A stretch of DNA of 10,904 nucleotides from Actinomycetes bacterium (GCA_021823045.1 JAKAPB010000031.1:1-10904), one strand, 5' to 3'. Positions 1 through 8,030 are shown, numbered from the stretch's first letter. Made by a program: numbers and translations. Notes: a model not told the origin generated them from the letters alone.

Positions 1-46
1 GACTAGGTACTTGGTTTCTAGCTTCATGGTTAAGGCATCACTCAAG

Positions 47-316
47 CTATCCAAGGTAAAAGACAACTCCAAATCCACCAGGGGGATAGCTCCAGGTTAT
101 TGCGCCCTCTTCTTCACATACGACATAACAGGTTCCGCATTCCAAGCAGTTCTCGTAGTTGAATAAAATTCCGCCGTCTGATTTAGCTACGAATAGCTCT
201 GCGGGACACGCCCAGATACATTTCCTTGATTTACACCCATTGCACACCTGTGTATCGATAACGATATGCGCCTTTGGATGGACGTTGAAGTTGGTGGATT
301 TTAGACGTTCGGGCAT
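47..316 (-). CDS. fixX: FixX-like ferredoxin with two 4Fe-4S motifs
   Basis: Small ferredoxin-like protein, 89 aa, that would pass electrons between the ETF (FixB with a FixA partner) and FixC. Seen: Cys25, 28, 33 and 37 form CNGC-x4-C-x3-CP, Cys57, 60, 63 and 67 form CLECGTCYVVC, and the C-terminus YPPGGFGVVFYLG matches the FixX ending (E. coli FixX has YPRGTFGVEFRYG). Start: ATG at 316 has AAAGGGG seven bases upstream and gives the usual FixX length of about 90-97 aa. The same frame stays open to an ATG at 412, which would give 121 aa and overlap fixC by 19 nt, but I see no clear Shine-Dalgarno there. Last gene of the minus-strand run in the window, 77 nt after fixC. It has eight Cys, whereas E. 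coli FixX has a single cluster. Family call is confident; the exact start is likely but not certain. Confidence 0.88.
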   Translation of the reverse strand: MPERLKSTNFNVHPKAHIVIDTQVCNGCKSRKCIWACPAELFVAKSDGGILFNYENCLECGTCYVVCEEEGAITWSYPPGGFGVVFYLG

Positions 317-393
317 TTCGGAGCCCCTTTGAGACGCCGGAGCAACCCTTCGTGGTGAGAAATATATGTCTTTTTGGGAGACCAGATTTGGCT

Positions 394-1707
394 TCAACGG
401 AACGCTCTCCATATCTTGAAGGTGTCGAGGGCCAACTTCCTGACGGTTATATCTGATTCGGCCATGATGGACCGGGCAGTCTGGATAACCCCTTTTTTGG
501 GCCTGGGATCGGTAACGGTGAATATCGAAGTTGCGATATCGTTAGCGAGTTTCGGATATATTCGTTGCATCGAGTTGGACATCACCAACTCGGGGGCTTT
601 TTGGAACCGATGATGATTCTGACCTACGAAGCTCTTTCTAATTGACCGGCCATATGACGCCCAGTCCGTTGCATCGGGGTTCATACAAGCCCCAGCGGCG
701 AATTTCCCGGCGGCGATTCCCGACCCGATGGCCATATTTACGCCTTCTAGCCAGAGACCCGAGGCCAGACAGCTCCCCGCCGCATCGCCAGCCAACAAGA
801 CTCCCGGGTAAGCTAATTGTGGCCATTGGGCCATTTTTACCTCGGGTATCATATGTGCAGCGTACTCCTGTAGGGTAGATCCAGCTAGAAGTCCCTCAAT
901 ACTGGGGTGTGATTTCAGCCGATCAATCAGCGTCTCAGGCCTCACTTGTTGTGTAGCAAGGTCTCTGAGGGAAAGGACTACGCCTACGGTCACGGTTTCT
1001 TGGTTCGTGTAAAGAAACCCACCGCCGGCGATATTATCTGTGCAACCTACTATCTCAATGTCGCATCCGGCATCATCCTTGAGTCCAAAGCGTTCCTCGA
1101 TGCGGCGCCTACCGAGGTGGAGTACTTCTTTTGCGCCCAAGGTCAGATTCTCAATAGCAAAATTTGAATACATCCCGGCAGATTTCGCCAAAAGTGAATT
1201 GACCCCATCGGCGACTATGACCACCTTGGCCAAAACGTCTCCGTCTTCACGGTCGGTACTTACCCCGACGACCTGCCTTACCTTGGAAGACCCACCTGAG
1301 TTCTGTCGATAGATTAGCGACTGAACTAGCGTTGAACACAGAAGGTCTACTCCTTCGGCTACCGCATTATCAGCGAGCCAACGATCGAATTTAGATCGAA
1401 GGGTCGTGATTCCGTTCGGAGTTTCCTTACTCCATCTCTCGCTTTCGATCGCGATTGTGAACGAAGAGTGATTCGACATCATCATGGTGGATCGTTTAGT
1501 TATCCATCGTTCTGCTGGAACTGAAGCCTTCCAGTCTGGTATTAGTTCACCAAGGACTTGTGGGTAGACGACTCCACCATAGACGTTCTTGGAACCAGCG
1601 AACGGCCCGCGTTCGATTAACAGGACGCTAACCCCGCATCGAATAGCAGCAAGTGCAGCCGCCGAGCCAGCTGGGCCAGCGCCTACGACTACGACGTCAT
1701 AGCTCGT
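394..1707 (-). CDS. fixC: FixC-like ETF:quinone oxidoreductase flavoprotein (non-canonical start)
   Basis: FAD-dependent oxidoreductase of the FixC/ETF-QO family, which transfers electrons from ETF to membrane quinone. Seen: continuing the frame upstream of the first ATG (1485) gives a complete Rossmann start, SYDVVVVGAGPAGSAAA, then LLIERG and GSKNVYGGVVYPQ, all typical of FixC. The second FAD motif LLAGDAAGSC and the C-terminal FixC region (RFQKAPELVMS, then a PKLANDIATSIF segment) are also present. With a start at 1707 the protein is 437 aa; E. coli FixC is about 428. Odd: the frame is closed by TAA at 1728-1726 and holds no ATG, GTG or TTG before the GAGPAG motif. ACG at 1707 lies 8 nt after GGAGGG and gives a normal N-terminus (M-SYDVVV), so I place the start there. 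It overlaps the fixB end by 11 nt. Alternatives are ACG at 1713, a +1 shift from fixB, or a base error in the assembly. Confidence 0.85.
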   Translation of the reverse strand, partial: TSYDVVVVGAGPAGSAAALAAIRCGVSVLLIERGPFAGSKNVYGGVVYPQVLGELIPDWKASVPAERWITKRSTMMMSNHSSFTIAIESERWSKETPNGITTLRSKFDRWLADNAVAEGVDLLCSTLVQSLIYRQNSGGSSKVRQVVGVSTDREDGDVLAKVVIVADGVNSLLAKSAGMYSNFAIENLTLGAKEVLHLGRRRIEERFGLKDDAGCDIEIVGCTDNIAGGGFLYTNQETVTVGVVLSLRDLATQQVRPETLIDRLKSHPSIEGLLAGSTLQEYAAHMIPEVKMAQWPQLAYPGVLLAGDAAGSCLASGLWLEGVNMAIGSGIAAGKFAAGACMNPDATDWASYGRSIRKSFVGQNHHRFQKAPELVMSNSMQRIYPKLANDIATSIFTVTDPRPKKGVIQTARSIMAESDITVRKLALDTFKIWRAFR

Positions 1708-2653
1708 TTGCGTTGCCCTCCTCCTTTACTAAGTGGAGTAGTTCTTTTGCTACCGATGCAGCGTCTGCGATGACCGAAAGAGAAGAGACAGCTACCATTT
1801 GACAGCCCGGATCCGTGTTGACAGAGATGACTTTGTCAGGTAGCTCCACATTTGATAGGTGTTGAGTGGCGCCAGAGACACCAAAGGTAAGGTAGACCTT
1901 TGGTGCAATTTGTTGGCCACTGGCTCCTATTTGGAGTTCGTCGGATGCCCAGCCCCGATCGGTCACTACCCGGGTCGCTCCTAGGGTCGCTCCCAGGGCT
2001 TGGGATAGCTCCGCTAGCAGGTTCCAAGTCGCAACCTCTCCGACCCCCCCTCCGCCGCAGAGCACGAAAGAAGCATCTGGCAAGTCGTTAGCCGCTTTTG
2101 AGCCGGCGCTCGCCAGAGGTATGACCCCTTCGCTTGCAAGCTCGTAGGTAATTTCTTCACCTATTGCGTCGTAGGGTTTGCCCATTGAAATAGGGGCTGG
2201 GTCAAAGAGTGCAATTGACGGAAAGTTGACCAATTGAACTGCGAGTTTGCTTCGATCTAAATTGGAAACTTCGATCGAAGATCCGTCAAAGTGATATACA
2301 CCAGAAAAAACTGGCCCGGCGGTTATCGAAGAAATTTCTGCTGCAAGGCTTTGGCTGTCCGAATCGCTACCCATGAGGATAACCGAGTGCTCGAGGTCAT
2401 CAAATGCTTTGTTTAAGGTCCGACAGGCGCCTTTGACCCCGAGGCTATCGACGAATATATCGACGTGGATATTTGGGTTATTTAACACCCATAGGGGATG
2501 GTTCAGCAATCGAGCGCCGAGATGAAATATCGCTAGCCGCCAACCGGCGAGATGAGTCGATGCATTGTAAACAGCACTTCTTGCGCTACTGCTTAGTTCA
2601 CTCGACCTGGCGAAGGCGACTGCTAAGGGTTGGCGTTGCGCAGACTGTCTCAC
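1697..2653 (-). CDS. fixB: Electron transfer flavoprotein alpha subunit (FixB/EtfA)
   Basis: ETF alpha subunit, 318 aa, normal for the family (about 310-330). It binds FAD and, paired with a beta subunit (FixA/EtfB), shuttles electrons to FixC. Seen: the C-terminal FAD domain has CGGGGVGE (199-206), TDRGW (231-235), QIGASGQQIAP (241-251), GVSGATQH (258-265) and NTDP (279-282), all hallmarks of EtfA. The N-terminal alpha/beta domain (about 8-170) is much more divergent. Start: GTG at 2653 overlaps the stop of the upstream OYE gene as GTGA, with no strong Shine-Dalgarno, so it is probably read by translational coupling. No ETF beta gene is adjacent on either side within the window; the partner may lie beyond the left edge or elsewhere. 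The position in an mft operon suggests a mycofactocin-associated ETF (inference). Confidence 0.92.
   Translation of the reverse strand: MRQSAQRQPLAVAFARSSELSSSARSAVYNASTHLAGWRLAIFHLGARLLNHPLWVLNNPNIHVDIFVDSLGVKGACRTLNKAFDDLEHSVILMGSDSDSQSLAAEISSITAGPVFSGVYHFDGSSIEVSNLDRSKLAVQLVNFPSIALFDPAPISMGKPYDAIGEEITYELASEGVIPLASAGSKAANDLPDASFVLCGGGGVGEVATWNLLAELSQALGATLGATRVVTDRGWASDELQIGASGQQIAPKVYLTFGVSGATQHLSNVELPDKVISVNTDPGCQMVAVSSLSVIADAASVAKELLHLVKEEGNANEL
1716..1727 (-). promoter_or_regulatory. Strong Shine-Dalgarno inside fixB serving fixC
   Basis: The minus strand reads AAAGGAGGAGGG near the end of fixB. It lies 6 nt before ACG 1713 and, measured from the last GGAGGG, 8 nt before ACG 1707. The only ATG nearby (1700, overlapping the fixB stop) opens a three-codon frame (ATG ACG TCG TAG) in the wrong phase. 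The site therefore points to an ACG-initiated fixC or to a mutated ATG. Confidence 0.6.
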
Positions 2654-4677
2654 TGGAGCAAGCCCCCGACCAAGTCTCCTTCGATTATGGCATTAACCAC
2701 CCTTCTTGGAGCCAGTGCGTCACCCACCCTTACAACCTTCACCTGGTTGGCCAATAGTTCGAAGTAGAGGCTATCGTTTGCCAGGGGTTGGTTGGCTAAG
2801 ACGACCCAGTCGAAGTTCCCAATCAGTGTTTCACCTGTCGTATGGGTCAAAAAGGTAATATCTTGTCGCTCTAATCCTACGACTACCTTTTCGGTTTCCA
2901 ATTTGATACCTTTTTTGTACGCTCTTAGCATCCAGCTTTCCAGATCTAAAGTGATTCCCAGGTCCGTTCCCACGCTCAGCTGTGGGGTGGCGATGGTCAC
3001 CTCCGCCCCGCGGTCAGCCAATAGTTCAGCGACAGATGTTCCTTGGTGAAAGCCGAGTTCGTCGAAGACTAAAACTCTCCCACTGGGATTTGATTTTCCA
3101 TCGAGTACCAGGCTCACCTCGCTTACAGCGGCCAATCCCTCAGCCTTGGACGAGTCAAATCCTCGCGCCCACCAAGGGACGGCTGGAAGTGACCCGGTTG
3201 CGATTACAACCAGGTCGGGTTCGTAAGATCTAACCAAACTCAAGTCGGCGCTAATGCCAAAAGCTGGGACGACTCCATTTTGTCCAAGCTCATGAAGCTG
3301 ATTTCTTGTTAGCTCTGATAGCTCCGAACGGTACGGGGCAGCCGAGGCCAGGGTAAGTGACCCTCCCGCCTGATTTCTTCTTTCTACAATCGCCACCTGG
3401 GCACCGTTGTTAGATGCACTTATTGCACTTTGCAAGCCCGCTGGACCCGCCCCAATGACCAAGACCTTGCTTCGGTTTGAAAGGCGCTTTATTGCAAAGA
3501 CCTTAGTAATTTCGCCCAGGGCATTGTTGTTGGGAAGGACTGGTTCCTTTCTCGGTAGGTACTCCTTGGCGGTTCGGGGATTTTCGATGCATCCGAGCCA
3601 CCTGTTTAAACCCATCCGACCGACGCACTCTTGATTACAGGAGAGGCAACTCCTGATCGATGTGGCCAGATTTGACTTAGCTTTTTTGACAAAGTCTGGA
3701 TCAGCTATCAAACCCCTGACTACGCCCACTAGGTCGGCGTGTCCCAGCGCAATCGCCTTCTCTATGCTCGCGGGGTCTTTGAATCGGCCTACGGCTATGA
3801 CTGGCAAGTTTATACCTTGACGTATGGCTGAAGGAATGTACAGGGCGTAGCCCGGGGGAATGGCCATGGACGCCTCGATTGCGTAAAGAGTGGATGTGGC
3901 AATTCCGATGGAAGTATTTACGTAGTCAACCATTCCACTGTCCTCTGCGAGCTTTGCAATTTGGACTGCTTCTGCTATTTCTAGGCCACCGGTGGCCATC
4001 TCGTCTCCGCAGAGGCGCACTCCGAGGGCTATTTCATTGCCGATTGACTCTCTCGTGGCGCCGATAATTTCAAGCATCAAACGCGCCCTGTTTGCCAGCG
4101 ATCCTCCCCATTGATCACTTCGGCGATTAGAAAGTGGAGACAAGAACTGTCGTACTATTGACGAGTGGGAGCACTGCAGCTCTATGCCGTCGAACCCACC
4201 CTGTTTTGCCTGAAATGCGCAGGTGGCGTAGGAATTGACGATAGCGTCGATATCGGCTTGAGTCACCTCTCGTGGAATCTCTCGAAAGAGCGGGTCGGCG
4301 AGAGCTGACGGGCCCCACAATGCCAGTCGTGAGTACTTGGATGTGCCTTGAGACCCGTTGTGGTTTATTTGCGCGAAGATCTTTGCATCGCTGCGATGGA
4401 CCGCCTGGGTGATTTTCCGATAGCCTTCGATGACCCCTGGGGTATATCCGTGGATCATCTTTTCGTAAGGCCAGTCAGTCGGGTGGGTTGAGAGCTCTTC
4501 GGTGATGATTAGGCCAACGCCCCCCTCGGCACGCGCCTTGTAGTAGGCAACATGACGTTCAGAAGGAAGGCCATCCTGTGCGAAGTTGGTGAGGTGCGCA
4601 CAAAAGACCACTCGGTTTTTGACTGTAACCGGCCCTAGGGATATCTCTTTGAATGTGTTGGGGTAGCGGTGAGTCAA
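2650..4677 (-). CDS. FadH/OYE-family flavin/Fe-S oxidoreductase, second of a tandem pair
   Basis: Protein of 675 aa with the 2,4-dienoyl-CoA reductase/trimethylamine dehydrogenase layout. A TIM-barrel FMN domain (about 5-335) has NRVVF, EGGVG and RGLIADPDF. A 4Fe-4S motif uses Cys344, 347, 351 and 363. A nucleotide-binding domain opens with VLVIGAGPAG (405-414), a second Rossmann-like part has VLVFDELGFHQG, and the C-terminus is VGDALAPRRVVNAI. Enzymes of this type reduce or oxidise substrates at FMN and relay electrons through Fe-S and FAD. Odd: the usual HGYL/HSYL catalytic motif reads HSSI (171-174), so the proton-donor Tyr is Ser173, and the FadH active-site His region reads IGIATS. The substrate may therefore differ from dienoyl-CoA. 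Start: TTG at 4677, overlapping the stop of the upstream paralogue by 4 nt (TTGA). Resembles the families called mycofactocin system FadH/OYE oxidoreductases; the true substrate is unknown. Confidence 0.88.
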   Translation of the reverse strand: MTHRYPNTFKEISLGPVTVKNRVVFCAHLTNFAQDGLPSERHVAYYKARAEGGVGLIITEELSTHPTDWPYEKMIHGYTPGVIEGYRKITQAVHRSDAKIFAQINHNGSQGTSKYSRLALWGPSALADPLFREIPREVTQADIDAIVNSYATCAFQAKQGGFDGIELQCSHSSIVRQFLSPLSNRRSDQWGGSLANRARLMLEIIGATRESIGNEIALGVRLCGDEMATGGLEIAEAVQIAKLAEDSGMVDYVNTSIGIATSTLYAIEASMAIPPGYALYIPSAIRQGINLPVIAVGRFKDPASIEKAIALGHADLVGVVRGLIADPDFVKKAKSNLATSIRSCLSCNQECVGRMGLNRWLGCIENPRTAKEYLPRKEPVLPNNNALGEITKVFAIKRLSNRSKVLVIGAGPAGLQSAISASNNGAQVAIVERRNQAGGSLTLASAAPYRSELSELTRNQLHELGQNGVVPAFGISADLSLVRSYEPDLVVIATGSLPAVPWWARGFDSSKAEGLAAVSEVSLVLDGKSNPSGRVLVFDELGFHQGTSVAELLADRGAEVTIATPQLSVGTDLGITLDLESWMLRAYKKGIKLETEKVVVGLERQDITFLTHTTGETLIGNFDWVVLANQPLANDSLYFELLANQVKVVRVGDALAPRRVVNAIIEGDLVGGLLQ

Positions 4678-6629
4678 GTGGCCACCAGTTCTTGTAATGC
4701 CCTCGAGTAGCTCCTAGCTTCTCTGATAGCATCCTGGATTGTCCTAGGCGCAAAGCAATCTCCGATTGCAAAGGTCTGCTGGGTTTGATTAACGTCCACC
4801 TCCATAAGCCGGATGGATTCCCTCGCTCCAACTTCTATGACCAAATGATCCTTGACCAATTCCCTTTGCGGACCATATCTTTTGGAGATTTCAAACGAGC
4901 CGTCCACCGCCTTGGTCTCCGTGAAGGTGAGGAACTTAACCCCGAGCGATCTCGCCCTTGAGATCGCTGGCATAAGATCACCCGTTTTATGCAGCCTGGA
5001 GAATGGGGAGGGGTCGGGGGTAATGAGGATGACCTCGTCAGCAAAGCAAGCGGCCGTTTCGACCGCCCACACCGACTCGTGATCGCCTTTGTTGTCAAGT
5101 ACGTAGACGCGCCGTTGGTGGGCGGGTAGGGGACTTTTTAGAAGGTCGGAACTTGAGATCCAGTTATGGTAGCCAGCCATTGTCGAATGGCGACTTGATC
5201 CGACCGAGCCAGTCGCAAGGAAGAGCGGCCCCCGCTCAGCCAATTGTGCTATGTCATCTGGAAATACTTCTGTTTCGGTAAAGGTTTTGATCCGCCCTTT
5301 CTTGATTCGAGACAAATAATGGTTGAGTGACCTGGACCATACTCCGCCGACTCCGGCGTTCGAAATCAGTCTCAGAGCGCCACCCAGTTCCAGGTGCTTC
5401 TCAAAGAGCTCAATTTCAAATCCAGCTTCGGCGAGCGATACGGCTAATTCCATTCCTGCGGGACCAGACCCGACGATCGAGACGATCGAGTTTTTGATCC
5501 GCCGAGTTGGCTTCAGGCGGGTCTGGAAAAACCCCTTGGGAGTTAGTTCTAGCTCATATCCGGCGTCGGGATTCAGCTGGCAGCTGACTGTCGGGTTTGA
5601 AACGTCCTCGACCAAGCAGGCCTGATTGCAAAGTACACAGCCGATCGGTTCCTCTAAGAGCTGAACCTTCTTGATCAGGTCGGGGTCGGCGATTAGTGCC
5701 CGGGTCATTTCGACCCCGTCTGCATCGCCATCCTCGCAGACAGACTCTGCAACGGCAACTTGGGTCACCGATCCTTGCAGGTAAATAGCGAACTTGCCGT
5801 TTGCGTCTTCGCGGAGTTTTCTACTCAGTTGATTGTTGAACGCCTGTCTTGAGTGGAAGTCGGGTCGAAATGCTGACCGGGTGAAGATGGATCCGACTCC
5901 GACGGTGACTAGATCGCATTGCGCAGCAAGTCCGACGACCATCGGTATCAGTTCTTCTGGACCCAACCCTCCCCAAGGAGCCAATTCGTCCAGGGAGACT
6001 CTCAGCGCCAGTATCCCTTTTCCTAGCCCCGAACGGACCCGCGAAATGACCTGGGCTGCGAATAAGGTCTTTTCGAGTCCATAGCGGTCGGACCTCATGT
6101 TGGTCAGTGGAGATAAAAAGGCTCGAATGAGGCTCCTGTACGCGAGATTTAATTCAATTCCACCAGCACCAGCGGCCATAGCCGCCAGGGTAGCTGATTC
6201 ATATGCAGCCAGGATGTCTTCGATTTCATACTCTTCGAGCGCTTTTGGGAGTTCTCTCGAGACGACGTCGGCGACGGGTGAGGGAGCGAGCATTGGCAGT
6301 TGGGAAAATGCAGAGCTTCCCTCGGCCCCGCAATGGCCGATTCCGGCCAGCAGGAGGCAGCCGTTGTCTTTTGCAGTCTTGGCGAGAGATGACCATGCCG
6401 GCGTGCAGTTTTTTGCCAGTGGTGATCTCTCATATGGCCAGTCCGAATCATTTACCGAGGCCTCTTCCGTGACGAGGATCCCTACTCCGCCTTCGATTCG
6501 TGATCGATAGTACGCTATCCATCGTTCGCCCGGAATACGCATTTTGGACAGGTTCGTCTGGTGGGATCCGAACTTGATACGGTTTTTTACCACCAGTTTG
6601 CCTATATGGAGTGGCTTGTCCAGAAGCAT
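4674..6629 (-). CDS. FadH/OYE-family flavin/Fe-S oxidoreductase, first of a tandem pair
   Basis: Protein of 651 aa, paralogous to the next gene. An FMN barrel (about 3-325) has NRIKFGSHQTN, EGGVG and RALIADPDL. A 4Fe-4S motif uses Cys331, 334, 338 and 350. A nucleotide-binding domain begins VSIVGSGPAG (383-392), and the C-terminus is AIGDCFAPRTIQDAI. Start: ATG at 6629 has CGGAGG four bases upstream and shares one base with the mftC stop (TAATG). The open frame runs further upstream inside mftC, but that extension has no family match and should not be annotated. Odd: where relatives have AHGYL this protein has AYRSL (163-167), so both the His and the Tyr are replaced, and the barrel lacks the GGSL-NR segment seen in its neighbour (DRYGLEKTLF instead). 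It may have lost or changed catalysis, or serve as partner of the second copy. It directly follows mftC, so a mycofactocin role is inferred. Confidence 0.87.
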   Translation of the reverse strand: MLLDKPLHIGKLVVKNRIKFGSHQTNLSKMRIPGERWIAYYRSRIEGGVGILVTEEASVNDSDWPYERSPLAKNCTPAWSSLAKTAKDNGCLLLAGIGHCGAEGSSAFSQLPMLAPSPVADVVSRELPKALEEYEIEDILAAYESATLAAMAAGAGGIELNLAYRSLIRAFLSPLTNMRSDRYGLEKTLFAAQVISRVRSGLGKGILALRVSLDELAPWGGLGPEELIPMVVGLAAQCDLVTVGVGSIFTRSAFRPDFHSRQAFNNQLSRKLREDANGKFAIYLQGSVTQVAVAESVCEDGDADGVEMTRALIADPDLIKKVQLLEEPIGCVLCNQACLVEDVSNPTVSCQLNPDAGYELELTPKGFFQTRLKPTRRIKNSIVSIVGSGPAGMELAVSLAEAGFEIELFEKHLELGGALRLISNAGVGGVWSRSLNHYLSRIKKGRIKTFTETEVFPDDIAQLAERGPLFLATGSVGSSRHSTMAGYHNWISSSDLLKSPLPAHQRRVYVLDNKGDHESVWAVETAACFADEVILITPDPSPFSRLHKTGDLMPAISRARSLGVKFLTFTETKAVDGSFEISKRYGPQRELVKDHLVIEVGARESIRLMEVDVNQTQQTFAIGDCFAPRTIQDAIREARSYSRALQELVAT

Positions 6630-7777
6630 TAATCCTCCGGAGTTGAATTGGAATGGATCTTTATGCGGACCCGCCTGGAGTGCGAGAGGTCGGCTGAAGG
6701 TACTTCGCAGCCCGAGGAAGACGGTCCTGCTTTGCCTAACACACAGTCGGGATCCGGTCCGTCGAGGCTGGTTCCGGTAAAAAATTTGGTCGAAATGCAG
6801 CCCCCTTGGCAGCTCTGATATCCCACGCAGCCCTCGCATGATTTCGGCCCTTGCGCCTTTCTCATAGAGTTGAAAAGCTCGGAGTTTTCCCAAATCCCCC
6901 GAAAGCCGCCTGGTCCCGAAATGTTTCCGGCCCGAAATGTTTCATGAATTGTGAAAGGGCAGGCGTATACGTCCCCAATCGGGTCAACAAGGCAAACGAC
7001 CCTTCCCGCCCCACAGATGTTCATGCCAGCCACTGGAGTGCCCAACGGGCTCAAATGGAAGAACGAATCACCGGTCAAGACGTCGGGGTGCGCACGGAGC
7101 CATTGGTAGAGCGAGACGTTTTCCTCGGCTGATGGATTGAGGTCACCAAATACCTTAGATCCTCGACCCGACGGCCTTAGTCTGGTGACGCGAAGCTCGG
7201 CACGATAAAAGGATGCGAGCTCGTAAAAGCGGTCGAGCTGATGGACATTACTCCTAGTCGCCACGGTAGAAATCTTAAAAGTGATACCGTTGCGACGCGA
7301 AAGGGTATCCATCGCCTTGAGGGCTCGGTCGAAAGAGCCAACCCCCCGGATCAAGTCGTTTGATTCTCGATCTGGGCCGTCAATCGATATTTGAACGTCT
7401 GTATATCTGAATCCATTAAGTTCCCCGGCGAAGGTATCGTCGATAAAGTAACCGTTTGTTGAGAATTTGATTCCGATCCCTATCGAGTCAGCATGGCGGA
7501 GTATCTCGAGAAAGTCCCTCCTGATGGTAGGCTCTCCTCCCCCTATGTTGACATAGAAGATTCCCATCTCCTTGAAGCTATCCAGGAGGCCGAGAGCTTG
7601 GCTGGTGTTCAGCTCTCGAGGGTCTTTTAGACCAGAGGCCGAAAGACAGTGTATGCAAGACAAGTTGCAGCCATAGGTGAGCTCCCAAGTTAAGCAGATG
7701 GGGGCGGACAGACCGCGCTTCAGGATGTCCTTTGCAGCCTTGGTTATCCCAGCCGTCGCACTAGCCCGTGGTTGCAC
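6629..7777 (-). CDS. mftC: Mycofactocin radical SAM/SPASM maturase MftC
   Basis: Radical SAM enzyme of 382 aa. In the known pathway MftC works on MftA held by MftB: it oxidatively decarboxylates the C-terminal Tyr and then joins it to the preceding Val. Seen: the SAM cluster motif CNLSCIHC (Cys37, 41, 44), GGGEP at 79-83, STNGY at 106-110 and SIDG at 131-134. The SPASM region for auxiliary Fe-S clusters has Cys255, 262, 273, 314, 317, 323, 327, 345 and 357, including CEGCVGYQSCQGGC. Length and motif spacing are normal. Start: GTG at 7777 with GAGGGG six bases upstream, overlapping the mftB end by 17 nt. Identification rests on these motifs plus mftA and mftB immediately upstream. A generic SPASM peptide maturase would be the alternative, but the MftA C-terminus makes that unlikely. 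Confidence 0.95.
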   Translation of the reverse strand: MQPRASATAGITKAAKDILKRGLSAPICLTWELTYGCNLSCIHCLSASGLKDPRELNTSQALGLLDSFKEMGIFYVNIGGGEPTIRRDFLEILRHADSIGIGIKFSTNGYFIDDTFAGELNGFRYTDVQISIDGPDRESNDLIRGVGSFDRALKAMDTLSRRNGITFKISTVATRSNVHQLDRFYELASFYRAELRVTRLRPSGRGSKVFGDLNPSAEENVSLYQWLRAHPDVLTGDSFFHLSPLGTPVAGMNICGAGRVVCLVDPIGDVYACPFTIHETFRAGNISGPGGFRGIWENSELFNSMRKAQGPKSCEGCVGYQSCQGGCISTKFFTGTSLDGPDPDCVLGKAGPSSSGCEVPSADLSHSRRVRIKIHSNSTPED

Positions 7778-8027
7778 AGATCACCCCTCGGCTCTCTAGG
7801 TCATTCATAGCACCAATAATCTCCTTCCGGTCGCGTGACGCTAAGACCTGGTCCATCGCCTCTCCTAGGCTTTGGTAACCTCCCATTGCCTGGATGATCG
7901 AGATGAGATCGACATCGACCATTAGGATCAGCTTTTGGGTTAGCTGGTTGTAGCTGATCGCCCCGAAAGACTCTTTCCTTATAGCGATCCCATCGGCCAG
8001 TCGATAACGGAGTGCTAAGTCGACCAC
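7761..8027 (-). CDS. mftB: Mycofactocin peptide chaperone MftB
   Basis: Small protein of 88 aa of the RiPP recognition element (PqqD-like) type. It binds the MftA leader and presents the peptide to MftC. Seen: the N-terminal YRLADGIAIRKESFGAISYN segment (about 8-27) parallels the RLHP-x-VAxRPExFGAL-Y motif of known MftB proteins. A hydrophobic strand (LILMVDVDL) and a helical C-terminal half (GEAMDQVL, EIIGAMNDLESRGVI) follow, as expected for this winged-helix fold. Start: GTG at 8027, three bases after the mftA stop. No strong separate Shine-Dalgarno is visible, only GGGG inside the end of mftA, so re-initiation after mftA is likely. It overlaps mftC by 17 nt. No unusual residues noted. Confidence 0.93.
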   Translation of the reverse strand: MVDLALRYRLADGIAIRKESFGAISYNQLTQKLILMVDVDLISIIQAMGGYQSLGEAMDQVLASRDRKEIIGAMNDLESRGVICATTG

Positions 8028-8030
8028 CTA

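Noticed and set aside
1..27. ATG at 27 on the minus strand, possible start of the next gene (MKLETKYLV)
   Set aside because: Only nine codons are visible, with no clear ribosome binding site, and it does not resemble a FixA or MftD start.
394..1485. fixC starting at the ATG cluster near 1485
   Set aside because: This would remove the GAGPAG dinucleotide motif and 74 well-conserved residues that are still encoded in frame.
1690..1720. Programmed +1 frameshift fusing fixB to fixC at CTA-TGA-C
   Set aside because: It resembles the RF2 site, but the Shine-Dalgarno is about 14 nt from the shift codon rather than about 3 nt, and FixB and FixC are normally separate. Kept only as an alternative in the findings.
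2650..4677. Covalent 6-S-cysteinyl FMN site as in trimethylamine dehydrogenase
   Set aside because: Cys26 is near but three residues off the expected position, which is Leu29.
6097..6510. Plus-strand open frame of 137 codons
   Set aside because: Lies fully antisense to the FMN domain of the first OYE gene, has low-complexity Ser/Ala/Arg composition and no recognised domain; an antisense shadow.
6630..6893. N-terminal extension of the first OYE protein by 88 residues
   Set aside because: It overlaps the MftC coding region, matches no family sequence, and ATG 6629 has a strong GGAGG and the normal family N-terminus.
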